Positions 42,338-50,403 of a stretch of DNA of 64,000 nt are shown piece after piece. The stretch comes from Knoellia sp031844405. Its GTDB lineage: Bacteria > Actinomycetota > Actinomycetes > Actinomycetales > Dermatophilaceae. Under the pieces are notes generated by a model. The model searched no databases. It was given only the letters and a program-made list of their open reading frames with translations, and was not told the DNA's origin. The DNA lies in contig JAUZVC010000001.1 in NCBI GenBank assembly GCA_031844405.1, positions 62,001-126,000 of the forward strand. The letters are read 5' to 3'. Numbering within the stretch: the stretch's first letter is position 1; every line of letters begins with the position of its first letter. Position numbers and translations under genes: made by a program.

Positions 42338-43814
42338 TCGCTCCGCCCTCGATCGGCGACTGCGGCCCCGGGTCCGGGTTCTTGTCACGCCACTTGCGCT
42401 CGAACGGCAGCCGCCACGTGTGCGGCGAGACGAGCTGGTGGATCTGGTTGGGACCGTAGGTTCCCGCCTCGTAGGGCCGGACGACCGGCGGGTTGTCGAG
42501 GAGCGGCTGGCTGACCTCCCAGAGCCGTTCGATGCCCTCCGCCGAGGTGAACAGCGTGTGGTCGCCGCGCACCGCGTCGTAGATGAGCCGCTCGTAGGCC
42601 TCGAGGACGGCGCCTGCCCAGTGCGTCTCCTGCATGGCGAACTGCATGGAGAGCTTGTCGAGCTTCATCCCGGGCCCGGGTCGCTTGCCGTAGAACGACA
42701 GCGACATCCGTGCCTTGTCGGCGAGGTCGAACGTGAGGTGGTCGGGGCCGTGGTCGCCGACGCCGGAGCCCGGAGGGAACATCGACTGCGGCGGCTCCCG
42801 GAAGGCGATGGAGATGATCCGCGCGCCCTCGGCCATCCGCTTGCCGGTGCGGAGGTAGAAGGGCACGCCCGCCCAGCGCCAGTTGTCGATGTAGCAGGTG
42901 AGCGCGATGAACGTCTCGGTGTCGGAGTCGTGCGCGACACCGGGCTCGTCGAGGTAGCCGATGTACTGGCCGCGCACGACGTCCTTGGGCGAGATCGGCA
43001 GCATCGACTCGAAGACCTTGTTCTTCTCGCGGCTGATCGCATCCGGCTCGAGCGAGGTCGGCGGCTCCATCGCGGTGAACGCGAGGATCTGGAAGAGGTG
43101 CGTGACGACCATGTCGCGGTAGGCGCCGGTGGCCTCGTAGAAGTCGCCACGGGTCGCGAGGCCGAGGGTCTCGGGCACGTCGATCTGCACGTGTGCGATC
43201 GAGTTGCGGTGCCAGATCGGCTCGAAGAGGCCGTTGGCGAAGCGGAACGCGAGGATGTTCTGCGCCGGCTCCTTGCCGAGGAAGTGGTCGATCCGGAAGA
43301 CCTGCTCCTCGGCGAAGACCTCGTGGACCTGCCGGTTGAGCTCGACAGCGGAGGCGTAGTCGGTGCCGAAGGGCTTCTCCATGACGACCCGGCTGCGCTC
43401 GACGAGACCCGCCTCGGCGATGGTGCGGATCGCGGAGAGCGCCGCCTTCGGTGGCACCGACAGGTAGTGCAGCCGCAGCTCGGTGTCGCCGGGCAGCTGC
43501 GACTCGGCGGTCTCCACCGCCTTCGCCAGAGCCTGCGGACCGGCCGAGAGCGGAACGTAGTCGAGGCGAACGGCGAACTCGTTCCACTCCGCCTCGTCGA
43601 GCTCGCGCGTCGAGAACTCCCTGATCGCCTCGTGCGCGAGGTCGCGGAAGGCCTCGACGTCGATCTCGTCGAGCGAGGTGCCGACGACCCGCAGGTCGTC
43701 GAGCAGGCGCGACTGGAAGAGATGGAGCAGCCCGGGGATGAGCTTGCGCTTGGCGAGGTCACCGGTCGCACCGAAGAGGATGACGGTCGTCGGCGCAGTC
43801 GTCGGCTCGCTCAT
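42330..43814 (-). CDS. zwf: Glucose-6-phosphate 1-dehydrogenase
   Basis: NADP-dependent enzyme (494 aa) opening the oxidative pentose phosphate pathway. The nucleotide-binding motif is VILFGATGDLAKRKLIP near residue 10, the substrate/catalytic signature RIDHFLGKEPAQNILAFRF near 184 and VVMEKPFGTD near 142. Family length is intact. It starts at ATG 43814, overlapping the stop of the upstream hydrolase gene (ATGA), and its final codons GGARR plus stop run into the downstream tandem repeat. No tal/tkt/pgl genes are adjacent, unlike many actinobacteria. Confidence 0.97.
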   Translation of the reverse strand: MSEPTTAPTTVILFGATGDLAKRKLIPGLLHLFQSRLLDDLRVVGTSLDEIDVEAFRDLAHEAIREFSTRELDEAEWNEFAVRLDYVPLSAGPQALAKAVETAESQLPGDTELRLHYLSVPPKAALSAIRTIAEAGLVERSRVVMEKPFGTDYASAVELNRQVHEVFAEEQVFRIDHFLGKEPAQNILAFRFANGLFEPIWHRNSIAHVQIDVPETLGLATRGDFYEATGAYRDMVVTHLFQILAFTAMEPPTSLEPDAISREKNKVFESMLPISPKDVVRGQYIGYLDEPGVAHDSDTETFIALTCYIDNWRWAGVPFYLRTGKRMAEGARIISIAFREPPQSMFPPGSGVGDHGPDHLTFDLADKARMSLSFYGKRPGPGMKLDKLSMQFAMQETHWAGAVLEAYERLIYDAVRGDHTLFTSAEGIERLWEVSQPLLDNPPVVRPYEAGTYGPNQIHQLVSPHTWRLPFERKWRDKNPDPGPQSPIEGGARR

Positions 43815-44884
43815 GGGTCCACTCTGGCACCGAGTCGGTCGCGGATCGCGGCATAGACCGACTCGTCCCTCACGAGCCCGAGGTGGCTGACGCCCGGGAG
43901 GACGATGACGTCCTCGGCCGGGAAGCGCCGGTGCTCGGGGGATCGCCGTCCGACGCCGCGGGCACTGGCGGCGGTGACGATGCCGTCGCCGAGGAGCTGG
44001 GCGATGCGGCTGTCGATCTTCTTGCCGAGCAGCCCGACGACCGCGAGATGTCGTATGCCGGGGTGCAGCGGGACGTCGACCCGTCGCCCTCTCGCGTCGG
44101 TCGGGTCGGCGCCGTCCCACTCCTCGTCGAGGATGTTGCCGTGGCGCAGGTCCTGGATGCCGACGCTGCGCGACGCGAGGAACCGGGCGATCGGGCGCAC
44201 GTGGCGCAGTGTGCCGGCCGCGCGGGCGGTCGTGTTGGCGAGGCGCTCGAGGGGTGCGCCCACGTGCGGGGAGCCGAGGGTGACGGTGTCGCTGACGAGG
44301 CTCACCCACGCACTTGCCGGTCCCTCGACGTCGGCCTGGGCGAGCGCGCTGTGGACGACGAGCCCGCCCATCGAGTGGCCGATGAGGACGAGCCGCGTCA
44401 CCGGGACCGGCCAGTGCTCGACGAGGCGCGTGAGGATGCGGTCGAGGTCGTGGCCGTTGTACGAGATCCGCAGCCCGGTGTTGTAGCGGACGGTGACGGG
44501 CGTGAGCCCGAGGTCCTCGCGCAGCCGCTGCCCGAACCGCCCCTGCTCCCAGAAGGTCTCGGTGACGAGCAGCCCGTGGACGAGCACGACGACGTCTCCG
44601 GTCGCCTCGGGGTATGCCGTCTCGAACCCTTCCCGGGTGAGCGGCACCGACCGGCCGCGTCGGCGAACGCCCATCGTGTGGGACAGCGCCGAGCCGGCGA
44701 CGTCGAGGCGGTCTCCGAAGAACGCGTTGACGAAAGCCCGGGCGCCGTTGGGCCCGCGGTGGTGGACGAGCTCGTCCGCGACACCGGCGACCCGCTCCAC
44801 CCCCCGCGTGAGAACCCGCTCGACCGTCGTCGGCGAAGCCTCGACAGGTGCCGCGTCGCTGCTGTGCTCCCGGGCGTCGGTCAT
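43811..44884 (-). CDS. Alpha/beta-hydrolase (lipase/esterase-like, PGAP1-type)
   Basis: A 357-aa serine hydrolase. The oxyanion block VVVLVHGLLVTETFW is near residue 95, the nucleophile elbow LIGHSMGG carries Ser171, the Asp is probably in the region after VVGLLGKKIDSRIAQ (about 300-320), and the base is the His in VLPGVSHLGLV near 338. The shape resembles triacylglycerol-lipase/PGAP1-like esterases that act on lipids; no signal peptide is present. It is co-translated with zwf through a 4-bp overlap, an unusual partner for which I see no metabolic reason. Confidence 0.88.
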   Translation of the reverse strand: MTDAREHSSDAAPVEASPTTVERVLTRGVERVAGVADELVHHRGPNGARAFVNAFFGDRLDVAGSALSHTMGVRRRGRSVPLTREGFETAYPEATGDVVVLVHGLLVTETFWEQGRFGQRLREDLGLTPVTVRYNTGLRISYNGHDLDRILTRLVEHWPVPVTRLVLIGHSMGGLVVHSALAQADVEGPASAWVSLVSDTVTLGSPHVGAPLERLANTTARAAGTLRHVRPIARFLASRSVGIQDLRHGNILDEEWDGADPTDARGRRVDVPLHPGIRHLAVVGLLGKKIDSRIAQLLGDGIVTAASARGVGRRSPEHRRFPAEDVIVLPGVSHLGLVRDESVYAAIRDRLGARVDP

Positions 44885-44969
44885 GGGCTGAAGCGTCCCA
44901 CGCCACAACCCAGCCAACGTCACGCCTCGTCCGGTTGACGACCGCCGCCGACCGGGCAGAATGGGATGC

Positions 44970-45425
44970 ATGGGTGGCGACAGCGCGTCAGTCAGCTCGA
45001 GCATCCCGGGACAGCTCGAGGAGATCCGGGCTCGCATGGCGCGCAACCGTGCAGACATCGACCAGCTGCTGGAGCGGGCCGACGCATCGGATGACCGAGC
45101 CGTCGAGAACGACGTCCGCGCCGAGCACCAGCGGCGGCGCGTCGACGACCTCGGCGAACGCCTCGCGGTGGACCACGCTCTCATCGAGGAGCTCCGGATC
45201 GAAGGGCTACTCCAGCAGGCCCACGTCGAGAACCTCGAGACGGCACTGCGAACCTCGCGGACGATCGGCGCCGCGATGGGCATCGTCATGACGCACCGCA
45301 AGGTCGACGAGTCCGGCGCCTTCCGGATCCTGCGGCAGGCAAGCCAGGACTCCAACACGAAGCTGCGCTCGGTCGCCGACGAGATCGTGACGACCGGCGA
45401 CGTCAGCTGGCTGCCCACCGGCTGA
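44970..45425 (+). CDS. Coiled-coil ANTAR-domain RNA-binding regulator
   Basis: A 151-aa protein with a C-terminal ANTAR domain (about residues 78-145; ALRTSRTIGAAMGIVMTHRK, FRILRQASQDSN), the fold that binds paired RNA hairpins to prevent transcription termination. The N-terminal half is a charged, probably coiled-coil segment (IDQLLERADASDDRAVENDV, QRRRVDDLGERL) instead of the usual GAF or receiver domain. ATG 44970 is preferred over ATG 44961 since CAGAAT (44957-44962) lies seven bases upstream. It is convergent with the SNF2 gene. Confidence 0.88.
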   Translation: MGGDSASVSSSIPGQLEEIRARMARNRADIDQLLERADASDDRAVENDVRAEHQRRRVDDLGERLAVDHALIEELRIEGLLQQAHVENLETALRTSRTIGAAMGIVMTHRKVDESGAFRILRQASQDSNTKLRSVADEIVTTGDVSWLPTG

Positions 45426-45494
45426 CCGGCGCGTTTCCGGAGATCCCGTCGGCACTGGCACGCCCCTCCTGACGCGCTGAGCCCGACCTCCGGC

Positions 45495-45561
45495 GGGAAC
45501 CTCGCACTTCGCAGGGGAACGGTTCCCACCCGAACTGCGAGGAACCCACTCCAGGCGGAAG
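45495..45561. repeat. 67-bp palindromic repeat, copy 1
   Basis: GGGAACCTCGCACTTCG on the left pairs with CGAACTGCGAGGAACCC on the right with few mismatches (dyad 45495-45547), followed by a shared non-palindromic tail. The reverse complement of copy 2 (61783-61849) differs at about 11 of 67 positions by eye. It lies between the convergent ANTAR and SNF2 genes, ending five bases before the SNF2 stop, so it can form a terminator for both. Confidence 0.75.
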
Positions 45562-45566
45562 AGTTG

Positions 45567-48500
45567 CTAGCGGTCGAGGAGTGCCCGCAGGTCGTCGGCG
45601 GTGAGGGAGCTCGAGAGGAGCTCGCCGTCGTCGACGACCCGGGCGAAGAGGTCGCGCTTGCGCTGCTGGAGCGCGACGACCTTCTCCTCGATGGTGTCGC
45701 TCGACACCATCCGGTAGACGTTGACCGACTTCGTCTGGCCGATGCGATGGGCCCGGTCGATCGCCTGGTTCTCGGCCGCCGGGTTCCACCACGGGTCGAG
45801 GACGAAGACATAGTCGGCCTCGGTGAGGGTGAGTCCGAACCCGCCGGCCTTGAGCGAGATGAGGAAGACCGGCGCGTCCCCCTCGCGGAACCCGCGCACG
45901 ACGTCGGCGCGGTTGCGGGTGCCGCCGTCGAGGTAGGTGTGCGCGATGCCCTCCTCCTCCAGCCGGGCACGGACGATGGCGAGGAACCCGGTGAACTGGC
46001 TGAAGACGAGCGCCCGGTGGCCCTCGGCGGCGAGCTCGACCAGCTGCTCGACGAGCGCGTCGACCTTGGCGCTCGGGCCCGCCCCGCCGTAGGCATCGGC
46101 GTCGACGAGGGTCGGGTCGAGCGCCATCTGCCGCAGCACGGTGAGGGCGCGCAGGATGGCGATGCGGTTGCCGTCGAGGTCGTCGATGAGCCCGAGCAGG
46201 CGCTGCCGCTCGCGCGACAGGTGCCGGTCGTAGATCGCGCGGTGCCTCGGGTGGAGCGCGACGTGCAGGACCTGCTCCTGCTTCGGCGGCAGGTCCGCGG
46301 CGACGGCCTCCTTCGTGCGGCGGAGCATGAGCGGACGGATCCGGCGACGCAGCGTGGCGAGCGCCTCGGGGGACGAGCCGTTCTCGATCGGCCGGGCCCA
46401 CTGGTCGCGGAAGACCTGCGGCCGCGGGTGCAGCCCGGGCGCGACGATCGAGAGCAGCGACCAGAGGTCCATGAGCGAGTTCTCGAGCGGGGTGCCGGTG
46501 AGCGCGAAGGTGACCCGCGCGGGCAGCCGGCGCATCGCGGCATACGTCTTGGCCTGGTGGTTCTTGACGAACTGCGCCTCGTCGAGGACGGCCGCCGACC
46601 ACCGCACCGACCGGAACTCCTCGGCGTCGATCCGCCCCACGGCATACGTCGTCACGACGAGGTCGGCGCCGGCGATCGCGTCGGCCATGGGCACCTTGGC
46701 CTTGCCGCGGGTGCGGTCGAGGACGGCGATGCTGAGGTCGGGTGCGAACTTCGCGACCTCGTCGACCCAGGTGCCGAGCACCGAGGTGGGCGCGACGATG
46801 AGCATCGGGTCGGCGAGCTCGCCGCGCTCCTTGGCCCGCAGCGCGGTGGCGATGACCTGCACGGTCTTGCCCAGGCCCATGTCGTCGGCGAGGACTCCGC
46901 CGAGCCCGAGGTCCCAGAGCAACGACAGCCAGCGGAACCCCTCCTCCTGGTAGGGCCGCAGCGTCGCCTTGAGCGTGCTCGGCACCTCCGCCGGCGGCGG
47001 CGCGTGCTCGGTGTCGAGGCCGAGGAGGGCGTCGACGGACTGCCGCCAGCGCGTCGACTGCTCCTCGACGACGCCGATCTCGACGAGCTCGTCCCACAGC
47101 CCGGCGTGCAGCACCGAGAGCCGCAGCGACCCGGAGGCCCTGTCCTGCAACGTCCGCGCCTCCTCGACGAGCGCCCGCAGCTTGTGCAGCTCGGGCGAGT
47201 CGAGGGTGAACCAGGCGCCGTCGGGCAGCAGCATCCGCTCCTCGTCGCGCGCGAGCGCCGTGACGAGGTCGGCGAGCGGCACCTCGTGGGCGCCGACCGT
47301 CACCGTGATGCGCAGGTCGAACCAGTCGTTGCCCTCCTCGGACTGCGTCGTCGCCACCGCGATCCGCGGTGCCTCCGTCACCTCTGCGTATGCCGTCCGC
47401 GTGCCCCAGACCTCGACCTCCACCTCGTCGTGGGCCTCGAGCGCCGGGAGCAGACCGGCGAAGGCGACGGTGTCGAAGTCGCCGAGCGTGACGTCGGGGC
47501 GCAGCCGCCAGCCGAGCCGGGTGAGGTCCCACAGGGCGGGCAGGTCCTCGCGGGTCGGCGCGAGCGCGAGCAGCTCGGCCTCGCGCGCCGGGTCGCGGAA
47601 CGCCGCGGGGTCGCGGAACGAGACGTGCTCCCGCTCGATCGGCACGGTGACGGGAGCGTCGAGCGGGCCGTAGTGGAACGACCACGCGAGATGGGTCGTG
47701 TGCTTGGCGCCGAACCGCACGGCGACGTGGAGGCGCGGCGGCGCGACCTCGGGAAGGGTGAGGCCCTCGTGGGTGCGCACGGTCGCCCGACGGCGCAGGA
47801 CGGGAAGCTTCTCGATGGCGAAGCTCGACCAGTCCTCGGGCGGGATGCTGAACGGTCCGCGCTCGACGACCCGGGCGGCCGCGAGGTCGACGTCGGCGGC
47901 GAACCCGCCGAGCCGCAGGTCGCGCTCCTCACGACGGAACCACCCCGTCGGCGGCTCCCCCACGACGACCACCTCACCCTCACCCTCGGGCAGGTCGAGG
48001 CTCGGGACGGCTCGGACGCCACCGTCGTCGGCCGGCGAGAGGTCGAGCACGAAGTGCGCCTCGTCGCTCTCGAGGTGGACCTCGCCACCGCTCGTCGCGT
48101 CGGCGACGAGGACGACCCCGGCGTCGCGCGCCCGGGCCAGCAGGTCCACCCACCCCCGGCCGAGGGTCGCGAGCGGGATCGAGGCCGGCATACGGCCGTA
48201 GGACGACATGCGGCTTCCGCGGCGGTGGGCGTCGGCGATCGCGGTGAGGGCGTCGAGGGGTGGCCCGTCGAGACGGAAGGCGTAGGAGGCGTAGTAGCCA
48301 CCGGCCACCGCCTCCCACGAGATGCCCGTCTTGATCCACCGGCCGGGGAGAGCGCCGGGCACGACCGGGCGCAGCTGCACGCGCGGGCTCTCGCCACCGG
48401 TGTGCCACGGGCTCGGCCGGCCGCCTGGGGTCTCGACGTCGAGGAGCAGCCCGACGGTGCCGCGCTCGGACTCCGGCTCGGGGTCGACGACGTCGAGCAG

Positions 48501-48884
48501 CTCGTCGAGGGCTTCGCGCCACGAGGCGGTCCGCGCACCCGTCCCGGGCTCGTCGGCGTCGACGTCCGAGCGCCACGGCCGCTGCGTCCGCAGCGCGATG
48601 ACGAGCGCGGCCGCGTGCTTGCAGGCCGTGCCGATGGGGCACGTGCAGTCGCTGTCGAGGAAGGGTCCGTGGTCGTCGCTCGTGAGCGACACCTCGGTGC
48701 GGTAGATCGCCGGCCCGTTGCCGATGACCCGGGCCGCTGCCCGCCTGCCGCCGTCGGCGAGGACGATGCTCGTGACCCGGCCCGCGCGCGCGTAGTCGCC
48801 CGCCCGCACGAGGGTCTTGGCGTCGAACGCCGCAGCCAGCTCGCGGTCGGTGACCTCGGCCAGGGTGTCCGCCTCACGGTCCAC
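45567..48884 (-). CDS. SNF2-family DNA-dependent ATPase with SWIM zinc finger (HepA/RapA-like)
   Basis: A 1105-aa Swi2/Snf2 protein. A SWIM zinc finger (CTCPIGTACKH, about residues 78-88) precedes a long middle region, a DUF3670-like segment, and the two-lobe helicase core: Walker A ADDMGLGKTVQ near 665, DEAQ box VLDEAQFVKNH near 765, motif V and motif VI (QAIDRAHRIGQTKSVNVYR) near 1041. Such enzymes remodel protein-DNA complexes or recycle RNA polymerase. GTG 48884 has AGGAGG just upstream. It stands alone, flanked by palindromic repeats on both sides; no restriction or defence partner (such as DISARM genes) is adjacent. Confidence 0.95.
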   Translation of the reverse strand: MDREADTLAEVTDRELAAAFDAKTLVRAGDYARAGRVTSIVLADGGRRAAARVIGNGPAIYRTEVSLTSDDHGPFLDSDCTCPIGTACKHAAALVIALRTQRPWRSDVDADEPGTGARTASWREALDELLDVVDPEPESERGTVGLLLDVETPGGRPSPWHTGGESPRVQLRPVVPGALPGRWIKTGISWEAVAGGYYASYAFRLDGPPLDALTAIADAHRRGSRMSSYGRMPASIPLATLGRGWVDLLARARDAGVVLVADATSGGEVHLESDEAHFVLDLSPADDGGVRAVPSLDLPEGEGEVVVVGEPPTGWFRREERDLRLGGFAADVDLAAARVVERGPFSIPPEDWSSFAIEKLPVLRRRATVRTHEGLTLPEVAPPRLHVAVRFGAKHTTHLAWSFHYGPLDAPVTVPIEREHVSFRDPAAFRDPAREAELLALAPTREDLPALWDLTRLGWRLRPDVTLGDFDTVAFAGLLPALEAHDEVEVEVWGTRTAYAEVTEAPRIAVATTQSEEGNDWFDLRITVTVGAHEVPLADLVTALARDEERMLLPDGAWFTLDSPELHKLRALVEEARTLQDRASGSLRLSVLHAGLWDELVEIGVVEEQSTRWRQSVDALLGLDTEHAPPPAEVPSTLKATLRPYQEEGFRWLSLLWDLGLGGVLADDMGLGKTVQVIATALRAKERGELADPMLIVAPTSVLGTWVDEVAKFAPDLSIAVLDRTRGKAKVPMADAIAGADLVVTTYAVGRIDAEEFRSVRWSAAVLDEAQFVKNHQAKTYAAMRRLPARVTFALTGTPLENSLMDLWSLLSIVAPGLHPRPQVFRDQWARPIENGSSPEALATLRRRIRPLMLRRTKEAVAADLPPKQEQVLHVALHPRHRAIYDRHLSRERQRLLGLIDDLDGNRIAILRALTVLRQMALDPTLVDADAYGGAGPSAKVDALVEQLVELAAEGHRALVFSQFTGFLAIVRARLEEEGIAHTYLDGGTRNRADVVRGFREGDAPVFLISLKAGGFGLTLTEADYVFVLDPWWNPAAENQAIDRAHRIGQTKSVNVYRMVSSDTIEEKVVALQQRKRDLFARVVDDGELLSSSLTADDLRALLDR

Positions 48885-49023
48885 TACCGGTCACCTCCTG
48901 TCGTCCGCGCAGCAGACGACAACGGTATGCCGTCGCGCCGACACCCCGGGCCCGTCGTCCACAGGGGTCGGCCGGGGTTGCCAACGCCCGGCAGCGACCC
49001 GCCATTCCACCCTCGGTGCCCTG

Positions 49024-49072
49024 CTTGCGTCCGCAACTCTGGGGCCCAGGTCGTCACCCTGCCGGACGTTGC
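49024..49072 (+). repeat. 49-bp palindrome, left array copy 1
   Basis: It starts CTTGCGTCCGCAAC and ends CCGGACGTTGC; the octamer GTATGCCG follows with no gap (49073-49080). It is the first of three copies spaced 73 and 72 bp apart in the 314-bp gap between the SNF2 start and the AbiEi/DUF559-like stop. The rest of that gap holds no gene. Confidence 0.85.
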
Positions 49073-49096
49073 GTATGCCGCCGGGCCCGGCGCCTG

Positions 49097-49145
49097 CTTG
49101 CGTCCGCAACTCTGGGGGTGCCACCGTCACCCTGCCGGACGTTGC
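49097..49145 (+). repeat. 49-bp palindrome, left array copy 2
   Basis: It starts CTTGCGTCCGCAAC and ends CCGGACGTTGC, again followed directly by GTATGCCG (49146-49153). The centre CTCTGGGGG...CCACCGTCACC is nearly identical to copy 3. Confidence 0.85.
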
Positions 49146-49168
49146 GTATGCCGTCCCGCCGGCGCTTG

Positions 49169-49217
49169 CTTGCGTCCGCAACTCTGGGGGTTCCACCGTC
49201 ACCTTGCCGGACGCAAG
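49169..49217 (+). repeat. 49-bp palindrome, left array copy 3 (contains a stop codon)
   Basis: The most symmetric copy: CTTGCGTCCG and CGGACGCAAG are perfect 10-bp arms. The last four codons and TGA stop of the AbiEi/DUF559-like gene (49199-49201) lie inside its right half, so this copy both ends the reading frame and can fold as a terminator. Confidence 0.85.
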
Positions 49218-50143
49218 GTGGGCACCGGAGTGCCACGTACCCGCAGCAGCTCCCCGAATCGCTGGAACCACCGCGCGGCGTCGACCCGCAGGGTGAGCAC
49301 CGAGACCGAGAGTGCGACGTCGCCGTCAGTGGCCAATCCGAGGAAGCGGAGGTCGTCGTCAAGGGTGTTGAGAAGCTGGCCGTGGCCCGCTCCCTGAATC
49401 TCCACTGTGACGCCTGACCCTTCCCAGCGACAGTCGAGGTAGATCCGTCCATCGGGACCGTGACGCGCGACCTGCTGAGCCGGCGCCGGGATTCCGTGAG
49501 CTCGGCACATGCTCACGAAGTCGAGCTCCTTCATCGAGTGGCTCCCTGCGCGGATGTCCTCGAGCACCTGCCGCAGCACGGTCCGGAACTCATGCCTGCG
49601 CACCCGGTCGAAGACCTCGATGAGGTGGTCCGCGGTGACGATACGTTGCTGAACTGGGAGCACGAGCATCAACGACGCCTCACGAACCGTCCGCGACCAG
49701 AGCGCCGCCTGGACCGCGGCCACACCGGGCTTCGCCCGCGGCATCCCCACCGAGGTCGCGTCATCGACACCCCAACGACGGGACTCGTGGAGCACCACCT
49801 TCGGCGTGGTCGTCGGCAGCCCCTTGCGCGTCGACTTCGTCACCCAGACGTGGATCGCGGTGTCGGTCAGGCCGCCGACGCCCGCAGCCTGCAGTGCCGT
49901 GACTCCGCCCAGCCGCGCGCTGCACGCCACTTCCGCGAGTGCGGCGCGCCAGGCATTCGCGGGGTCCAGCGGTCCGCGGTCGACGACGATCCCTCGGTTC
50001 GGAATGGACCGCCAACGCTCCGCCTCGACGTGCTGGCGTCTCTGCTCCCTCGTGACACCTGCGGCGCGGATCTCGGTCAGCGTGAAGAAGCGTTGGCCGC
50101 GGGCCGCGGCTTCTTCGAGCCTGCTCAGTCGTCGATCGGTCAT
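49199..50143 (-). CDS. AbiEi-type winged helix fused to a DUF559/Vsr-like nuclease-fold domain
   Basis: A 314-aa protein. The N-terminus (FTLTEIRAAGVTREQRRQHV, about residues 20-39) resembles the AbiEi antitoxin-type winged helix; the C-terminal part (about 220-290) resembles the DUF559/very-short-patch-repair nuclease fold, with ELDFVSM, YLDCRW and VEIQGAGHG supplying acidic residues where the catalytic site would be. No AbiEii toxin gene is adjacent, so it is a solo gene, a common actinobacterial type of unknown role. Five 49-bp palindromes bracket it in mirror orientation (three beyond the stop, two before the start), and its stop codon lies inside one. Base composition is a little less GC-rich than its neighbours. 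ATG 50143 is the first start after the upstream repeats. Confidence 0.75.
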   Translation of the reverse strand: MTDRRLSRLEEAAARGQRFFTLTEIRAAGVTREQRRQHVEAERWRSIPNRGIVVDRGPLDPANAWRAALAEVACSARLGGVTALQAAGVGGLTDTAIHVWVTKSTRKGLPTTTPKVVLHESRRWGVDDATSVGMPRAKPGVAAVQAALWSRTVREASLMLVLPVQQRIVTADHLIEVFDRVRRHEFRTVLRQVLEDIRAGSHSMKELDFVSMCRAHGIPAPAQQVARHGPDGRIYLDCRWEGSGVTVEIQGAGHGQLLNTLDDDLRFLGLATDGDVALSVSVLTLRVDAARWFQRFGELLRVRGTPVPTLRPAR

Positions 50144-50256
50144 GCCGATGAACAGTCCTAGCCCGCGCCAACCCACGGAAGCGCTGCAGGCGGCGCCTGT
50201 GGACAGGTGCACCCTGCGAAGACGACTGTGGACGGCTGCGGGGCGCAGCGGCATAC

Positions 50257-50305
50257 GCAACGTCCGGCATGGTGACGGTGGAACCCCCAGAGTTGCGGAC
50301 GCAAG
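50257..50305 (-). repeat. 49-bp palindrome, right array copy 4
   Basis: Reverse orientation: CGGCATAC (50249-50256) directly precedes GCAACGTCCGGC, and the element ends CGGACGCAAG. Its centre (GGTGACGGTGG, CCCCCAGAG) is the complement of copies 2 and 3 on the other side of the AbiEi/DUF559-like gene. Confidence 0.85.
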
Positions 50306-50328
50306 CGGCACGGGCGACGACGGCATAC

Positions 50329-50377
50329 GCAACGTCCGGCGAGATGACGGCCAGGCAGCCAAAGGTGCGGACGCAAG
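50329..50377 (-). repeat. 49-bp palindrome, right array copy 5
   Basis: Reverse orientation, 72 bp from copy 4, again preceded with no gap by CGGCATAC (50321-50328). Arms GCAACGTCCGGC and GCGGACGCAAG; the centre is diverged (ATGACGGCCAGGCAGCC). Confidence 0.82.
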
Positions 50378-50403
50378 CAGCGCGCGATGCCCGCGGCGCG
50401 GGG

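Noticed and set aside
49024..49217. CRISPR-like array of regularly spaced repeats
   Set aside because: Only three imperfect 49-bp units, the spacers (23-24 bp) share the octamer GTATGCCG and are not unique, and no cas genes are present. The same holds for 62894-63066, where spacers are nearly identical.
45564..49397. 1277-codon open frame on the plus strand opposite the SNF2 gene
   Set aside because: Antisense to a gene with all helicase motifs and an AGGAGG start; its translation has no domain and ends in repeat DNA.
45567..50143. Defence island (SNF2 helicase next to AbiEi-like gene)
   Set aside because: No restriction, methylase, toxin or nuclease partners; the SNF2 protein has a SWIM finger as in HepA-like housekeeping remodelers, and the AbiEi-like gene has no AbiEii toxin.
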